From: Rickettsia akari str. Hartford
Lineage (GTDB): Bacteria; Pseudomonadota; Alphaproteobacteria; Rickettsiales; Rickettsiaceae
Direction: 5' to 3'
Length of the DNA: 64,000 nucleotides
Assembly: GCF_000018205.1 (NCBI RefSeq)
Contig: NC_009881.1
Span: 558,001-622,000 of the forward strand
The notes beneath the pieces are model-generated. The model saw nothing but the letters and a program-made list of their open reading frames with translations. It ran no database searches and had not been told where the DNA came from. A program made the translations under genes and the position numbers. Positions 49,132 to 58,355 of the stretch are shown piece by piece. Position 1 is the first letter of the stretch; every line of letters starts with the position of its first letter.

Positions 49132-50568
49132 ATGAAATTTATGAACTTACTTAAAAATATTACGGGAAAGAATTATATAAACGGTGAATTTGTAGAATTT
49201 GGGAAACAAATATCCATTATTAATCCTTCAACTTTAAAAGAAATCGCTACAGTTCCGAATTTAGAATTATCTGAGATTAATTCAGCGATTAATAATACGG
49301 TGCAAACTTTTGCTTCATGGTCACAAAGTTCGTTTGAAGAAAGAATAGCGATTCTTAGAAAATGGTATAATTTAGTAATAGAAAATATTGATGAGTTAAG
49401 TCATATATTAACACTAGAGCAGGGTAAAGTACTCTCTGAATCCAAAAAAGAAATTTTATACGGAGCATCTTTTATTGATTGGTATACATATGTTATACAT
49501 AATATTCACGGGACTATTAAACCAGGCAGTAGTAAAGCTCATAAAATTGTTACGCAATATGAGCCTGTAGGACCGTCTGCGGCTATAACTCCTTGGAATT
49601 TTCCAAATGCAATGATTACTCGCAAGGTAATACCTGCAATAGCTGCGGGTTGCAGCGTTATATTAAAACCGTCAAGCCTTACGCCTCTATCAGCTTTAAT
49701 ACTTACGAAATTTGCAAGCGATGCTGGTTTGCCAGCCGGAGTATTTAACGTAATTACCGGTGATTCTGATATTATAGGTCAGTCTTTTTGTGAAGATTTT
49801 AGGCTTCGGAAATTATCATTTACCGGTTCTACAAATGTCGGTAAAATTCTATATCAAAATGCCGCAAATACTCTAAAACGTTTATCTTTGGAGCTTGGCG
49901 GCAATGCTCCTTTCATTATAACAGCAGATAATAAGTTAGAAAAAGTAGCAAGAGATTTGGTAGTTGCTAAAACTAGAAATAGCGGGCAGTCTTGTACTTC
50001 ACCAAATAGGATATTTATAGAAGAATCTATATATGAAAAATTTATAGAAATTCTAAAGGCTAAATTTACTCAGCTTAAAGCCGGTGATGGCTTTGATAAG
50101 GAATCAGATGTAGGTCCGTTAATTAGTTCTGCTGCTATAGAAAAAATACAAAAGCTGCTCACTGATGCACAAAGTAAAGAAGCTCAATTAATTTGTGGTG
50201 GTAAAGCTGTTGATAATTTTATTGAGCCCACTATTATTATTGACTGTTTGGATAATATGGATATCTTTAGAACAGAAATATTCGGTCCGGTAGTTGCTTG
50301 TTATAAATTTAAAGATTTGGATGAAGTAATAGAACGTGCAAATAATACCGAATACGGCTTGCAAGGATATGTATATTCAAATAATATATCTACGGCACAA
50401 ATGATAGCAACTAGGCTTGATTTTGGTATGGTTTCAATTAATAATCCATTGCCTGGAAATGCAAAAGCACCTTTTGCAGGGCGTAAAGCTTCAGGCTTTG
50501 GAGTTGTAGGCTCATTTGAAGGGATATTTGAATATCTCAATACGAAATATATAAATTTACAGAATTAA
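49132..50568 (+). CDS. gabD: NAD(P)-dependent succinate-semialdehyde dehydrogenase
   Basis: The 478-residue protein is a class 3-type aldehyde dehydrogenase. Visible features are PSAAITPWNFPNAMITRKVI (cofactor region), LEQGKVLSESKKEI, SFTGSTNVGKI, the catalytic Glu in LELGGNAPFI (about residue 258), the catalytic Cys in NSGQSCTSPNRIF (about residue 290) and EIFGPVVACYKF. It closely matches GabD-type enzymes, which oxidise succinate semialdehyde to succinate feeding the TCA cycle. Start is ATG 49132 or ATG 49141; neither has a strong ribosome site. Confidence 0.9.
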   Translation: MKFMNLLKNITGKNYINGEFVEFGKQISIINPSTLKEIATVPNLELSEINSAINNTVQTFASWSQSSFEERIAILRKWYNLVIENIDELSHILTLEQGKVLSESKKEILYGASFIDWYTYVIHNIHGTIKPGSSKAHKIVTQYEPVGPSAAITPWNFPNAMITRKVIPAIAAGCSVILKPSSLTPLSALILTKFASDAGLPAGVFNVITGDSDIIGQSFCEDFRLRKLSFTGSTNVGKILYQNAANTLKRLSLELGGNAPFIITADNKLEKVARDLVVAKTRNSGQSCTSPNRIFIEESIYEKFIEILKAKFTQLKAGDGFDKESDVGPLISSAAIEKIQKLLTDAQSKEAQLICGGKAVDNFIEPTIIIDCLDNMDIFRTEIFGPVVACYKFKDLDEVIERANNTEYGLQGYVYSNNISTAQMIATRLDFGMVSINNPLPGNAKAPFAGRKASGFGVVGSFEGIFEYLNTKYINLQN

Positions 50569-50632
50569 GAATGCCAGCGTGTTTTTTTTATGTTATTCCT
50601 GCTAGGTATTGTTGCGTGTATCAATTTCACCT

Positions 50633-50665
50633 GTGTCACCACGTGGTCAAGCCATGAGGTGACAC
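50633..50665. repeat. Short type A palindrome
   Basis: TGTCACCACGTGGTCAAGCC then ATGAGGTGACAC, a compact version of the type A arms in the gap after the dehydrogenase gene. Confidence 0.55.
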
Positions 50666-50710
50666 GGTTGATTTTACCGGTCCATGCAGCAACGCAAGCT
50701 TGATCACGTT

Positions 50711-51097
50711 ATGACAATGAAAATAATCATTATGAATAAAGTTATGCCTGTTCCTATAAATGATATTGAAAGAAAAATTGAAGAAATTAGCCTTATACTT
50801 GATAATTATGAACCGCTTTGTTTAATAATAGGTACAGCAAAAATAAATCCCCACTTACATATAATATCTAATAATCTTGCTGAATTGTTAGATAAAAAGA
50901 TACCACTTTCACTTGAATATTTTGATCCTATAGTACGACTAATTGAACAATTTAATAAGATTGAAATCATAATACCTAAAGAGTTTAATAATGCTTTATG
51001 TAATACATTATTAAACTTTGAGAATAATGATTATTCCGACGAATTACCAGAAACCGTAATTCAATATACAGAAAAACTTGATATTTCTAGAGGTTGA
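50711..51097 (+). CDS. Hypothetical protein upstream of the GT2 gene
   Basis: This open frame gives about 128 residues from ATG 50711, with KIEEISLILDNYEPLCLIIG, HLHIISNNLAELLDKKIPLS and ETVIQYTEKLDISRG. No domain, membrane segment or signal is seen. Its stop overlaps the ATG of the glycosyltransferase gene (TGATG at 51095-51099), so the two are likely co-translated. A later start at ATG 50732 (MNKVMPVPI) is possible, and an earlier in-frame start at 50684 is not excluded. Function is unknown. Confidence 0.65.
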   Translation: MTMKIIIMNKVMPVPINDIERKIEEISLILDNYEPLCLIIGTAKINPHLHIISNNLAELLDKKIPLSLEYFDPIVRLIEQFNKIEIIIPKEFNNALCNTLLNFENNDYSDELPETVIQYTEKLDISRG

Positions 51098-51942
51098 TGC
51101 GTATTAACACTCTAAAAATCTCAATAGTTTTACCGGTTTATAATAGGGAGAAGCTATTATCTTTTGCTATTGAGAGCTGTCTTAATCAAAGCTTTAAAGA
51201 CTTTGAGCTTATTATTATTGATGATTGCTCAAAAGATAGTAGCGTGATAGTAGCTAGGAAATATGCAGAGCAGGATTCACGTATTAAGGTAATAGTAAAC
51301 GAGACCAACAAAACATTACCGGCAAGTTTGAATATTGCTTTTAAAGAGGCTAAGGGGGAGTATTTTACTTGGACTTCAGATGATAATCTTTTTCATGAAA
51401 ATGCTTTAGAAAAAATGGTTAAGATACTTGATAATTCACCTGATATAGGGCTTGTATATACTGATTATACTTTAATCGATGAGCAAGGTAGTATAGGTGC
51501 AAGACTTTATCAAGAACCGCCGGAGTTTTTACCGATTAGAGATTGTGTCGGTGCATGTTTCTTATATAGAGCCGATTTAGCAAGACAAATAGGTGGATAT
51601 AATGAAAATATGAAGTTGGTGGATGATTATGAATATTGGCTTCGTTTTGGACTTGTTACGAAATTTGCTCATATACCGGAATCTTTATATTTCTACCGAG
51701 TACATGATCAAAGCTTAACAATAGAGCGTAAAGTAGAAGCAAAACAGAGCAAAAGAGCTTTAAAAGAATTATTTAAAGATAAATACATTATAGCTGATAA
51801 GATTAAACCTATAAATGATTTATATAATTGGTTTATTGAAGATAGAAATTTAATCTCTTATTTTAGGTTATTTAAAATAATTATTTGTAGTCCGATAATT
51901 ACTATTTCTTATATTATTAAAAATCTGAAAAGAATTAGGTGA
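51097..51942 (+). CDS. Glycosyltransferase family 2
   Basis: The 281-residue GT-A protein has SIVLPVYNREKLLSFAIESC, FKDFELIIIDDCSKDSS, the metal-binding motif region FTWTSDDNLFHENALEKM, GYNENMKLVDDYEYWLRFG and YRVHDQSLTIE. Family 2 enzymes transfer sugars from nucleotide donors to growing glycans or lipids; the acceptor here is unknown. ATG 51097 overlaps the previous stop. The C-terminus has a hydrophobic segment (LFKIIICSPIITISYIIK). Confidence 0.9.
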   Translation: MRINTLKISIVLPVYNREKLLSFAIESCLNQSFKDFELIIIDDCSKDSSVIVARKYAEQDSRIKVIVNETNKTLPASLNIAFKEAKGEYFTWTSDDNLFHENALEKMVKILDNSPDIGLVYTDYTLIDEQGSIGARLYQEPPEFLPIRDCVGACFLYRADLARQIGGYNENMKLVDDYEYWLRFGLVTKFAHIPESLYFYRVHDQSLTIERKVEAKQSKRALKELFKDKYIIADKIKPINDLYNWFIEDRNLISYFRLFKIIICSPIITISYIIKNLKRIR

Positions 51943-51993
51943 TATTTTAGAATAGTGTCATACCGTAGCGGTATCATTGCGCGTATATTAATC

Positions 51994-52111
51994 GTCATTG
52001 CGAGGAGCGAAGCGACGCGGCAATCCAGAAAAAATAACAAAAAAAATGCTGTAAATCAGAATTTTTACTGGATTGCTTCGTCAATTATTTTGTCCTTTCC
52101 TCGCAATAACG
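51994..52111. repeat. Palindromic repeat, type B
   Basis: It reads GTCATTGCGAGGAGCGAAGC then GACGCGGCAATCCAG, a TGCTGTAAATCAGAATTTTT centre, ACTGGATTGCTTCGTC and CCTCGCAATAACG. It lies before the helicase gene. Confidence 0.8.
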
Positions 52112-52161
52112 GAAAATCGAGCCATGGGATGACAACCAATTTACAACACATTTAAAAACAA

Positions 52162-54123
52162 ATGCAAGATCAAGATTTCATACATACATTAAATCCACAA
52201 CAGCAAAAAGCAGTTCTTCATACTGAAGGACCGCTTTTATTGCTTGCAGGTGCAGGGACAGGTAAAACAAAAGTACTTACCTCAAGAATAGCTAATATTA
52301 TTCACAAAAATTTAGCCCCACCTCAAAATATTCTAGCCGTTACTTTCACTAATAAGGCTGCTAAAGAAATGGCTGAAAGAGTGAACAGTCTAATTAATTG
52401 CTACGGTCTTAATATAGGCACTTTCCACTCAATGGCAGCTAGGATATTACGTGACCAAAGTGAGCATTTAAATCTTGGTTTAAATAATAGATTTACTATT
52501 ATTAGTCATGATGATCAATTAAAATTAGTTAAGGATATAGTAAAACTAAAAGATATTGATACTAAAAAATATGCTCCTAAATTAATACATATAATAATTT
52601 CGAGATGGAAGGATCAAGGATTATTACCAAGTAAATTATCAGCATCAGATACTAATTTACCGCTGCAGAGGGTGGCAAAACTTGTATACGAAGAATATCA
52701 GAAAAATTTACTTATTTCTAATGTTTTAGATTTTGGAGATTTGCTACTTTATAATAATGAGCTTTTTATTAAAAATCCCGCAATACTAAGATATTACCAG
52801 GAAAAATATCGATATATTTTAATCGATGAATATCAAGACACTAACGTTGTCCAATATTTATGGGCAAGAATGCTCGCAAGTTTATATAAAAATATTTGCT
52901 GTGTAGGAGATGATGATCAATCTATCTATGGTTGGCGAGGAGCAGAAGTCGGGAATATATTACGTTTTGAAAAAGATTTTGCAGGTGCAACGATTATTAA
53001 ATTAGAGCAGAATTATAGATCAACTTTGCCAATACTTGCTGCTGCCTCTAATGTAATCAATAATAATAAAAACCGTCACGGTAAAACGTTATGGACAGAT
53101 AAGGAAAGCGGTGAAAAGATAAAAATTATCTCTTGTTGGAGTGATAAAGAAGAAGCAAGATATATAGCCAGTGAAATAGATAAGTTAGTGAGAGAAGAGC
53201 GATATAATGCTGGCAATATTGCAATATTAGTACGAGCCGGATTTCAAACAAGAAGTTTTGAGGAAGCGTTTATAAATAGTGCTATGCCTTATAAAATTAT
53301 AGGAGGTGTGCGGTTCTATGAACGTATCGAAATAAGAGACGTGCTTGCTTATATTCGTATATCTTTGAATCAAAATGACAATCTAGCACTTGAGCGTATT
53401 ATAAATGTGCCGAAAAGGGCAATAGGTGCAGCTAGCTTAAATAAAATTAGATTATATGCACTTGAGCGAAATATTTCTAATTTCGCATCCATTAAAGAAA
53501 TGTTAGAAATGGGCGAGATTAAAGCAAAACAATATGAAACTCTAAAAGATTTGGTTACTAAAATTGATAATTGGCACGAAATATTTAATATAGATGCTCC
53601 AATAAACGTAGTTAAAGCAATACTTGATGATTCCGGTTATCTTGAAATGCTTCAAGAAGAAAAGACCGAAGAAGCATTCGGTAGAATCGAAAATATTAAC
53701 GAAATGCTTAAAGCTATTGCCGAATTTAACGATGCTCATGATTTTATCGAACATTCAAGTTTAGTTATGGAAAATGAAGTGCTTGAAACTAATTACGGTG
53801 GTGCTGTTACTATAATGACCTTGCACGCAGCTAAAGGGCTTGAGTTTGACGTAGTGTTTTTACCGGGATGGGAAGAGGGGCTATTTCCGTCTCAAAGGTC
53901 TCTAGACAAAGACGGCGAAAAAGGCTTAGAAGAAGAACGCCGCATTGCTTATGTCGGTATTACGAGAGCCAAAAAAGACCTATACATTACCCACGCCGAA
54001 AGCAGAAAAATATTTTATGAAATAGTACGCTCTTACCCTTCAAGGTTTATAACAGAAATCCCTGATGAAATTACGATTAGGACCTCTTCTATGAAAAAAT
54101 ACAATTCTTTTTATAAGTTTTAA
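52162..54123 (+). CDS. uvrD: UvrD/PcrA-type superfamily 1 DNA helicase
   Basis: The 653-residue protein has the start [20 protein letters not shown] and Walker [11 protein letters not shown] (about residue 31). Motif Ia is [16 protein letters not shown], motif [18 protein letters not shown], motif [19 protein letters not shown], motif [14 protein letters not shown], motif [21 protein letters not shown] and motif [18 protein letters not shown]. All are present, so it should be an active 3'-5' helicase for repair and replication restart. It is about 50-70 residues shorter than E. coli UvrD at the C-terminus, as common in Rickettsia. Confidence 0.93.
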   Translation: MQDQDFIHTLNPQQQKAVLHTEGPLLLLAGAGTGKTKVLTSRIANIIHKNLAPPQNILAVTFTNKAAKEMAERVNSLINCYGLNIGTFHSMAARILRDQSEHLNLGLNNRFTIISHDDQLKLVKDIVKLKDIDTKKYAPKLIHIIISRWKDQGLLPSKLSASDTNLPLQRVAKLVYEEYQKNLLISNVLDFGDLLLYNNELFIKNPAILRYYQEKYRYILIDEYQDTNVVQYLWARMLASLYKNICCVGDDDQSIYGWRGAEVGNILRFEKDFAGATIIKLEQNYRSTLPILAAASNVINNNKNRHGKTLWTDKESGEKIKIISCWSDKEEARYIASEIDKLVREERYNAGNIAILVRAGFQTRSFEEAFINSAMPYKIIGGVRFYERIEIRDVLAYIRISLNQNDNLALERIINVPKRAIGAASLNKIRLYALERNISNFASIKEMLEMGEIKAKQYETLKDLVTKIDNWHEIFNIDAPINVVKAILDDSGYLEMLQEEKTEEAFGRIENINEMLKAIAEFNDAHDFIEHSSLVMENEVLETNYGGAVTIMTLHAAKGLEFDVVFLPGWEEGLFPSQRSLDKDGEKGLEEERRIAYVGITRAKKDLYITHAESRKIFYEIVRSYPSRFITEIPDEITIRTSSMKKYNSFYKF

Positions 54124-54213
54124 TTAATTTTCATTCATAAATTTTAAATTGGTTTGCATACTTTAACTAATTGTTATCTAATTTAATTAATAATAATTAA
54201 CATAGGAAGTGGT

Positions 54214-55501
54214 ATGGCCAAGGAACTAATACCTGATAGACCACAAGAGAAACTTAAAACTGCTTTTGAATATCAAGTTGATAGTGCAGCAGTGATAATA
54301 AGAACACTAGATGAAAAAGTAAAGCTTGCTTCAGAAGAGACTTCTCTAATCAAAAGGCAAGACCTACGTTTACAAGCTGTAGGAGCAGCTATCAGTTTGT
54401 ATTCTCCTGAAGTAACAAATCAATATCTTGATGATACTAAAATAGAAAAATTGGTTGGTTTATTGAAAAAAAATAAAAAATATACTATAAATTTATTGTC
54501 TAAAGAAAAAGATGTATATGAAAAATTAGTAGCTAAAAATGAAGCTATGATTAAAAGCTTTCCAATATCATTGGATGGAGTAATAGATCATATAACTGTT
54601 AAAGTACAAGCAAAAGCTTATAAGAACGCTGTTGAAATTGCTTTAACAGCAATAAGGTATGTGATCAACTATGATGAAGACACAGAAAAAAAGTTGAAAT
54701 TGCTACCGAAACAATATTAGATGCTGAAACATTAATTAAGAAAGCTGATAAGAATATAGATTTACAACAAACTACATTAACTCCAGAACAAGTTGTGGTT
54801 CAAAACACTTTTAAAAGTACAATAGATAAATTATATGAGTTTCTTGAAAAAAACATTGAAACAAATAAAAACATAACGCAAGGAGTAGATATAATTGAAG
54901 AAGCAGGAGTAAATAAAAGTGAAATGATAAATTCATTACTACCGGCAATAAGTAAACTACCGCCTAAAAAAATGACAGAGCAATATAGAGACATTATCAA
55001 GCATTTTGCTCCATTACTTGAGAGTAGCAATCCTGCACTTCTTAACGGTACTAAAAAATATTAACAGAGTTAGATCCCGGATATTTAACCGAACACGGAT
55101 GGGAAAAAAATATAGCATTAGAATTACAAAGAGTAGTCAAGCCTAAGCTATGGCAAAGAATAGTAGCAGTTTTTACCGGTACGGATTATGCTCAAAAAAA
55201 TATAGATAAAGCAGTCGCTAACTTTGAAAAAAGTAATAGTTTATATATAGATATGAAAAATTTGTTGAAAGAATTACAAAGAGAAAAACAAGCATCAAAT
55301 AAAGAAATCAATATCGTCACAACAAAAAAAGAGCAAGGCAAAGAGCAAAATAAAACAATATCCCAAAACTATAAATCTTCTATATCAACCCCTATATCTC
55401 ATGTTGATAAGCTTAATAAAAGTAAAGAGAGTGGCAACAATCATGGCATAGTAAATAATGATTTATATGATAATTACGATAATATAGTTGCAAATTTTTA
55501 A
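54214..55501 (+). pseudogene. FTG-motif family protein, first tandem copy, broken by two frameshifts
   Basis: ATG 54214 follows AGGAAGTGG. The first frame gives 168 residues (MAKELIPDRPQEKLKTAFEY). A one-base loss in an A7 run at about 54687 leads to a second frame with EIATETILDAETLIKKADKN and SMINSLL-like SEMINSLLPAISKLP. A one-base loss in an A6 run at about 55055 leads to LTELDPGYLTEHGWEKNIAL and KLWQRIVAVFTGTDYAQKNI. The reading ends at 55501. The product would be wholly helical, about 430 residues. It is homologous to the next gene through the LW-x6-FTG-x2-Y stretch. Function is unknown. Confidence 0.7.
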
Positions 55502-55555
55502 GAAGTTTGATAACTTGGCCCATTATATCCAATAAACTTAATCATGAGGTATTAT

Positions 55556-56923
55556 ATGGCAGAAGGGATTATAACTAATATCAGTGATACTATTGAAAAA
55601 ATTAAAACAAATGATGAAGTAACTGAGATATCGGCTGCAGTAAAAGGTAAAATAGTTGATATAAAAAACGTTAATAGTAGATTAGATACTTTGAATAAAA
55701 ATATTGTTACTCCAGATCCTATTCAAAGATATTTACAATCTGAAGAATATATCACTAGTACGCTTGAAGTACTTGCCAGTAAAATTATTAGTGAAGTCGT
55801 AGAACATAAAGATGTACAAAAATTAGTAGATAATTTGCATATCAATTTAGCACAAGATGCAAAACTGATGCCTAGTACAGCAGATAAGTTAAAGTTTGAT
55901 GTTGCAAGGACTGAAGCAGCACTTAAGGGGTTTGTACTTCCTCTAAATAAAGGAGGATCTTTTGATGAATTATCATTGATGGGTATAGAAGATGAAGAAG
56001 AAATCTTTGCTGGTCCTATAAGAGCAACTAAAGAGGCATTAATAGCCGTAAGCGGAAGTTCTATACCTAAAGAGCAATATGCACATGCTGTAAAAGATAA
56101 AGCTATAGAAATCTTAAAACAAGATCCTAAAAACACTCCGGAAAAACTTGAGAAATATGCGAAATTTATTATTCAAGGAGATAAAAATCAGAAATTTAAT
56201 AAAGATAGTGAGCAGTTTATCCCAAGAGTAAATCAATTATCTCAAGCGGAATTTAAGGAATTACAAAAGGCCGCCACTTATACGGTACAGCAGATTAGTA
56301 ATAGATTAGAAAAAAATAATAAAATCAGTAAGCAATTAGAACAAACTATTATACTTACTAAATCATCAGGTATAAAGAATCCTGAAGTAACAATAAGGGC
56401 ATTAAATAAGTTAGATTCCACTTATCTAACTGACAATAGTACTAAAATAGCCGCTGAATTAAAAGATATTAATAATAGAGGTACTTCTTTATGGGAAAAA
56501 TTTAAACAGATATTTACAGGTAGAAACTATTTAGAGGAAAGATTAGGAAAAGTTATGGATAAATATATTTCTCTAAGTGATAGATATGTAGTGAAGACAA
56601 TTCATGATAGAATCTTTTCAAATGCTTTAACAAATCCTGAAATAGCTGAAGGTCTAACAAAATTTTTGAATGAACATAAAGATCAAGCAGCAACTCATCC
56701 TGAATTTAAAAATTTAATTCCTGTTAATGGTGAGGCTATTACAGTTCAACCGCAAGAAGTTAATAATTTTAATTTAGCGGAACTCAGAAAAGTCAATCCA
56801 ATAGCATTTGATAAAACAATATTTGAAGATTTAATAAAACTAAGAAGTTCTAATATAAAACCTCCGCAAATCACGCCTAATATTTCTACTAAAAATCAAG
56901 CAGCAGTAAGAAGTAGGGGTTAA
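55556..56923 (+). CDS. FTG-motif family protein, second tandem copy, intact
   Basis: From ATG 55556, preceded by GAGGT, this gives 455 residues (MAEGIITNISDTIEKIKTND). It is hydrophilic and almost entirely helical, with no signal peptide or membrane segment. A central stretch LNKLDSTYLTDNSTKIAAEL and SLWEKFKQIFTGRNYLEERL (about residues 285-340) aligns with the broken gene upstream. The C-terminus is Pro/Asn-rich (SSNIKPPQITPNISTKNQA). I recognise no known domain. It could be a Rickettsia-specific secreted or structural protein; that is speculation. An upstream ATG at 55544 is in frame but lacks a ribosome site. Confidence 0.7.
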   Translation: MAEGIITNISDTIEKIKTNDEVTEISAAVKGKIVDIKNVNSRLDTLNKNIVTPDPIQRYLQSEEYITSTLEVLASKIISEVVEHKDVQKLVDNLHINLAQDAKLMPSTADKLKFDVARTEAALKGFVLPLNKGGSFDELSLMGIEDEEEIFAGPIRATKEALIAVSGSSIPKEQYAHAVKDKAIEILKQDPKNTPEKLEKYAKFIIQGDKNQKFNKDSEQFIPRVNQLSQAEFKELQKAATYTVQQISNRLEKNNKISKQLEQTIILTKSSGIKNPEVTIRALNKLDSTYLTDNSTKIAAELKDINNRGTSLWEKFKQIFTGRNYLEERLGKVMDKYISLSDRYVVKTIHDRIFSNALTNPEIAEGLTKFLNEHKDQAATHPEFKNLIPVNGEAITVQPQEVNNFNLAELRKVNPIAFDKTIFEDLIKLRSSNIKPPQITPNISTKNQAAVRSRG

Positions 56924-57045
56924 TTTTTATATAATTTGTAAGTCTATGTTATTGTAAGATTTATAAATAAATTCCGCGTGGTTCGTTTACGTCATTTCCG
57001 CGTAGGCGGAACGCTGTTGTATGGCTGATTTTGTGTCATTCCTGC

Positions 57046-57152
57046 GAAAGCGTGAATCCAGCAAGAAAGTATAAATACAGAAAATTTTTGAAATTAAAAG
57101 CTAGATTTATCTCGCTTTATACTAGATTTCTGCTTTAGCAGTAATGAAATCG
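57046..57152. repeat. Palindromic repeat, type F
   Basis: It runs from TCATTCCTGCGAAAGCGTGA ATCCAG to CTGCTTTAGCAGTAATGAAA TC and shares the interior TTTTTGAAATTAAAAGCT and AGATTTATCTCGCTTTATAC with the copy at 45608. A GCGTAGGCGGAA half-repeat precedes it at about 56985. Confidence 0.65.
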
Positions 57153-57199
57153 GTATCCACGCAACAATGCCTTGCGAGCAGCCGTAAGTTGCATAACAA

Positions 57200-57259
57200 T
57201 CTTGTCAAATATCCTGAGATTGCTTCGTAGAAACTTATAGTTTCTTCTCGCAATGACGA
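57200..57259. repeat. Half copy of palindromic repeat B
   Basis: It reads GAGATTGCTTCGTAGAAACT TATAGTTTCTTCTCGCAATG ACG. Only the right half of the type B element is present, at the end of the dehydratase gene. Confidence 0.6.
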
Positions 57260-57268
57260 TATTGATCT

Positions 57269-58270
57269 TTAGTTAGTAATACTTGGTGGAACGGTTAAAT
57301 ACTCCTCTTTCCATAGTTCGTTATAAAGAATAGGGTCTATATTACCGCCTGAGATTAGTACCAGTAATTTTTGAGGTTTGGATTGTATTTTTAACCAATT
57401 CACCACTGACACCATATTTATACTACTTGACGGCTCGCATATAACTTTAAGTAAATTAGTAAGCCACGCCGTCCAGTAATATATTTCATATTCTTCTGCT
57501 AAATAAAAATGATCAAGTTTTTTCAGATATTCAAATGTACGGGCTGATACACTTAAGGTTTTAAGACCGTCTGCGATGGTAGTCGGTGCCTTATCAAATT
57601 TATATATCTTATTATTTTTAACCGATAAATAAGCATCATTAGCAGTAAGCGGTTCTGAACCTATTAACAAGCTTATCGGTGATATTAATTCCTTGGCAAG
57701 GTATGAGCCGGAAATTAAACCGCCGCCGCCGCAAGAGGCAAAAATAGCATCAGGACTAAAGCCTAGCTGCTGTAATGCTTCATAGCATAAAGTGCCTGCT
57801 CCTGCTATTGTAGAATCACTATCGGAAGGATGTATATAGTAAAATCCTTGCTTTTCATCTTCTTTTGCTTTTTCTTCTGCTTCTTGTCGAGTATATGTAT
57901 ATATAACTTCACCGCCGTAATAAAGAGCTGCTTGCTGTTTTACTTTTGAAGTATTTAACGGTAAATAAATCCTTGTTTTAAGACCGAATAATTTACTTGC
58001 ATAAGCAAGACCAACCCCATGGTTACCCGTACTATAACAGACTATTTTATCAGGTAATTTGCCTTGCTCTTTTAATTCTAATAAATGATTTAATACTCCT
58101 CTAACTTTGAATGCACCGGTTTTTTGTAATGATTCAACCTTAAAAAAAATCTCATGACCGAGCATCTCATTTAAGCTTTCAGAGTGAACGATTGGAGTTA
58201 AATGTAGATATTGTTTTATTCTAGTATGTGCAGTAGCTACATTTTGAGAAGATTGTAGTAATAAAGTCAT
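57269..58270 (-). CDS. PLP-dependent threonine/serine dehydratase
   Basis: The 333-residue fold-type II PLP enzyme has the cofactor Lys in FKVESLQKTGAFKVRGVLNH (about residue 54), the Asn-rich YSTGNHGVGLAYASKLFGL, the phosphate-binding loop FASCGGGGLISG and LVLISGGNIDPILY at the end. It removes ammonia from threonine or serine, or racemises serine; sequence alone does not separate these. The Gly-rich loop is intact. It runs divergently from lon, with about 85 bases between. Confidence 0.86.
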   Translation of the reverse strand: MTLLLQSSQNVATAHTRIKQYLHLTPIVHSESLNEMLGHEIFFKVESLQKTGAFKVRGVLNHLLELKEQGKLPDKIVCYSTGNHGVGLAYASKLFGLKTRIYLPLNTSKVKQQAALYYGGEVIYTYTRQEAEEKAKEDEKQGFYYIHPSDSDSTIAGAGTLCYEALQQLGFSPDAIFASCGGGGLISGSYLAKELISPISLLIGSEPLTANDAYLSVKNNKIYKFDKAPTTIADGLKTLSVSARTFEYLKKLDHFYLAEEYEIYYWTAWLTNLLKVICEPSSSINMVSVVNWLKIQSKPQKLLVLISGGNIDPILYNELWKEEYLTVPPSITN

Positions 58271-58355
58271 AAATATAATTAATAAAGATGGCTTGCAATC
58301 GCATTTATACTATATTATATAGTTAATAATTAGAAATTTTTAAAGGTTTTAATTG

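Noticed and set aside
51955-52155. A 66-residue ORF before the helicase gene
   Set aside because: Again the translated type B repeat, not a gene.
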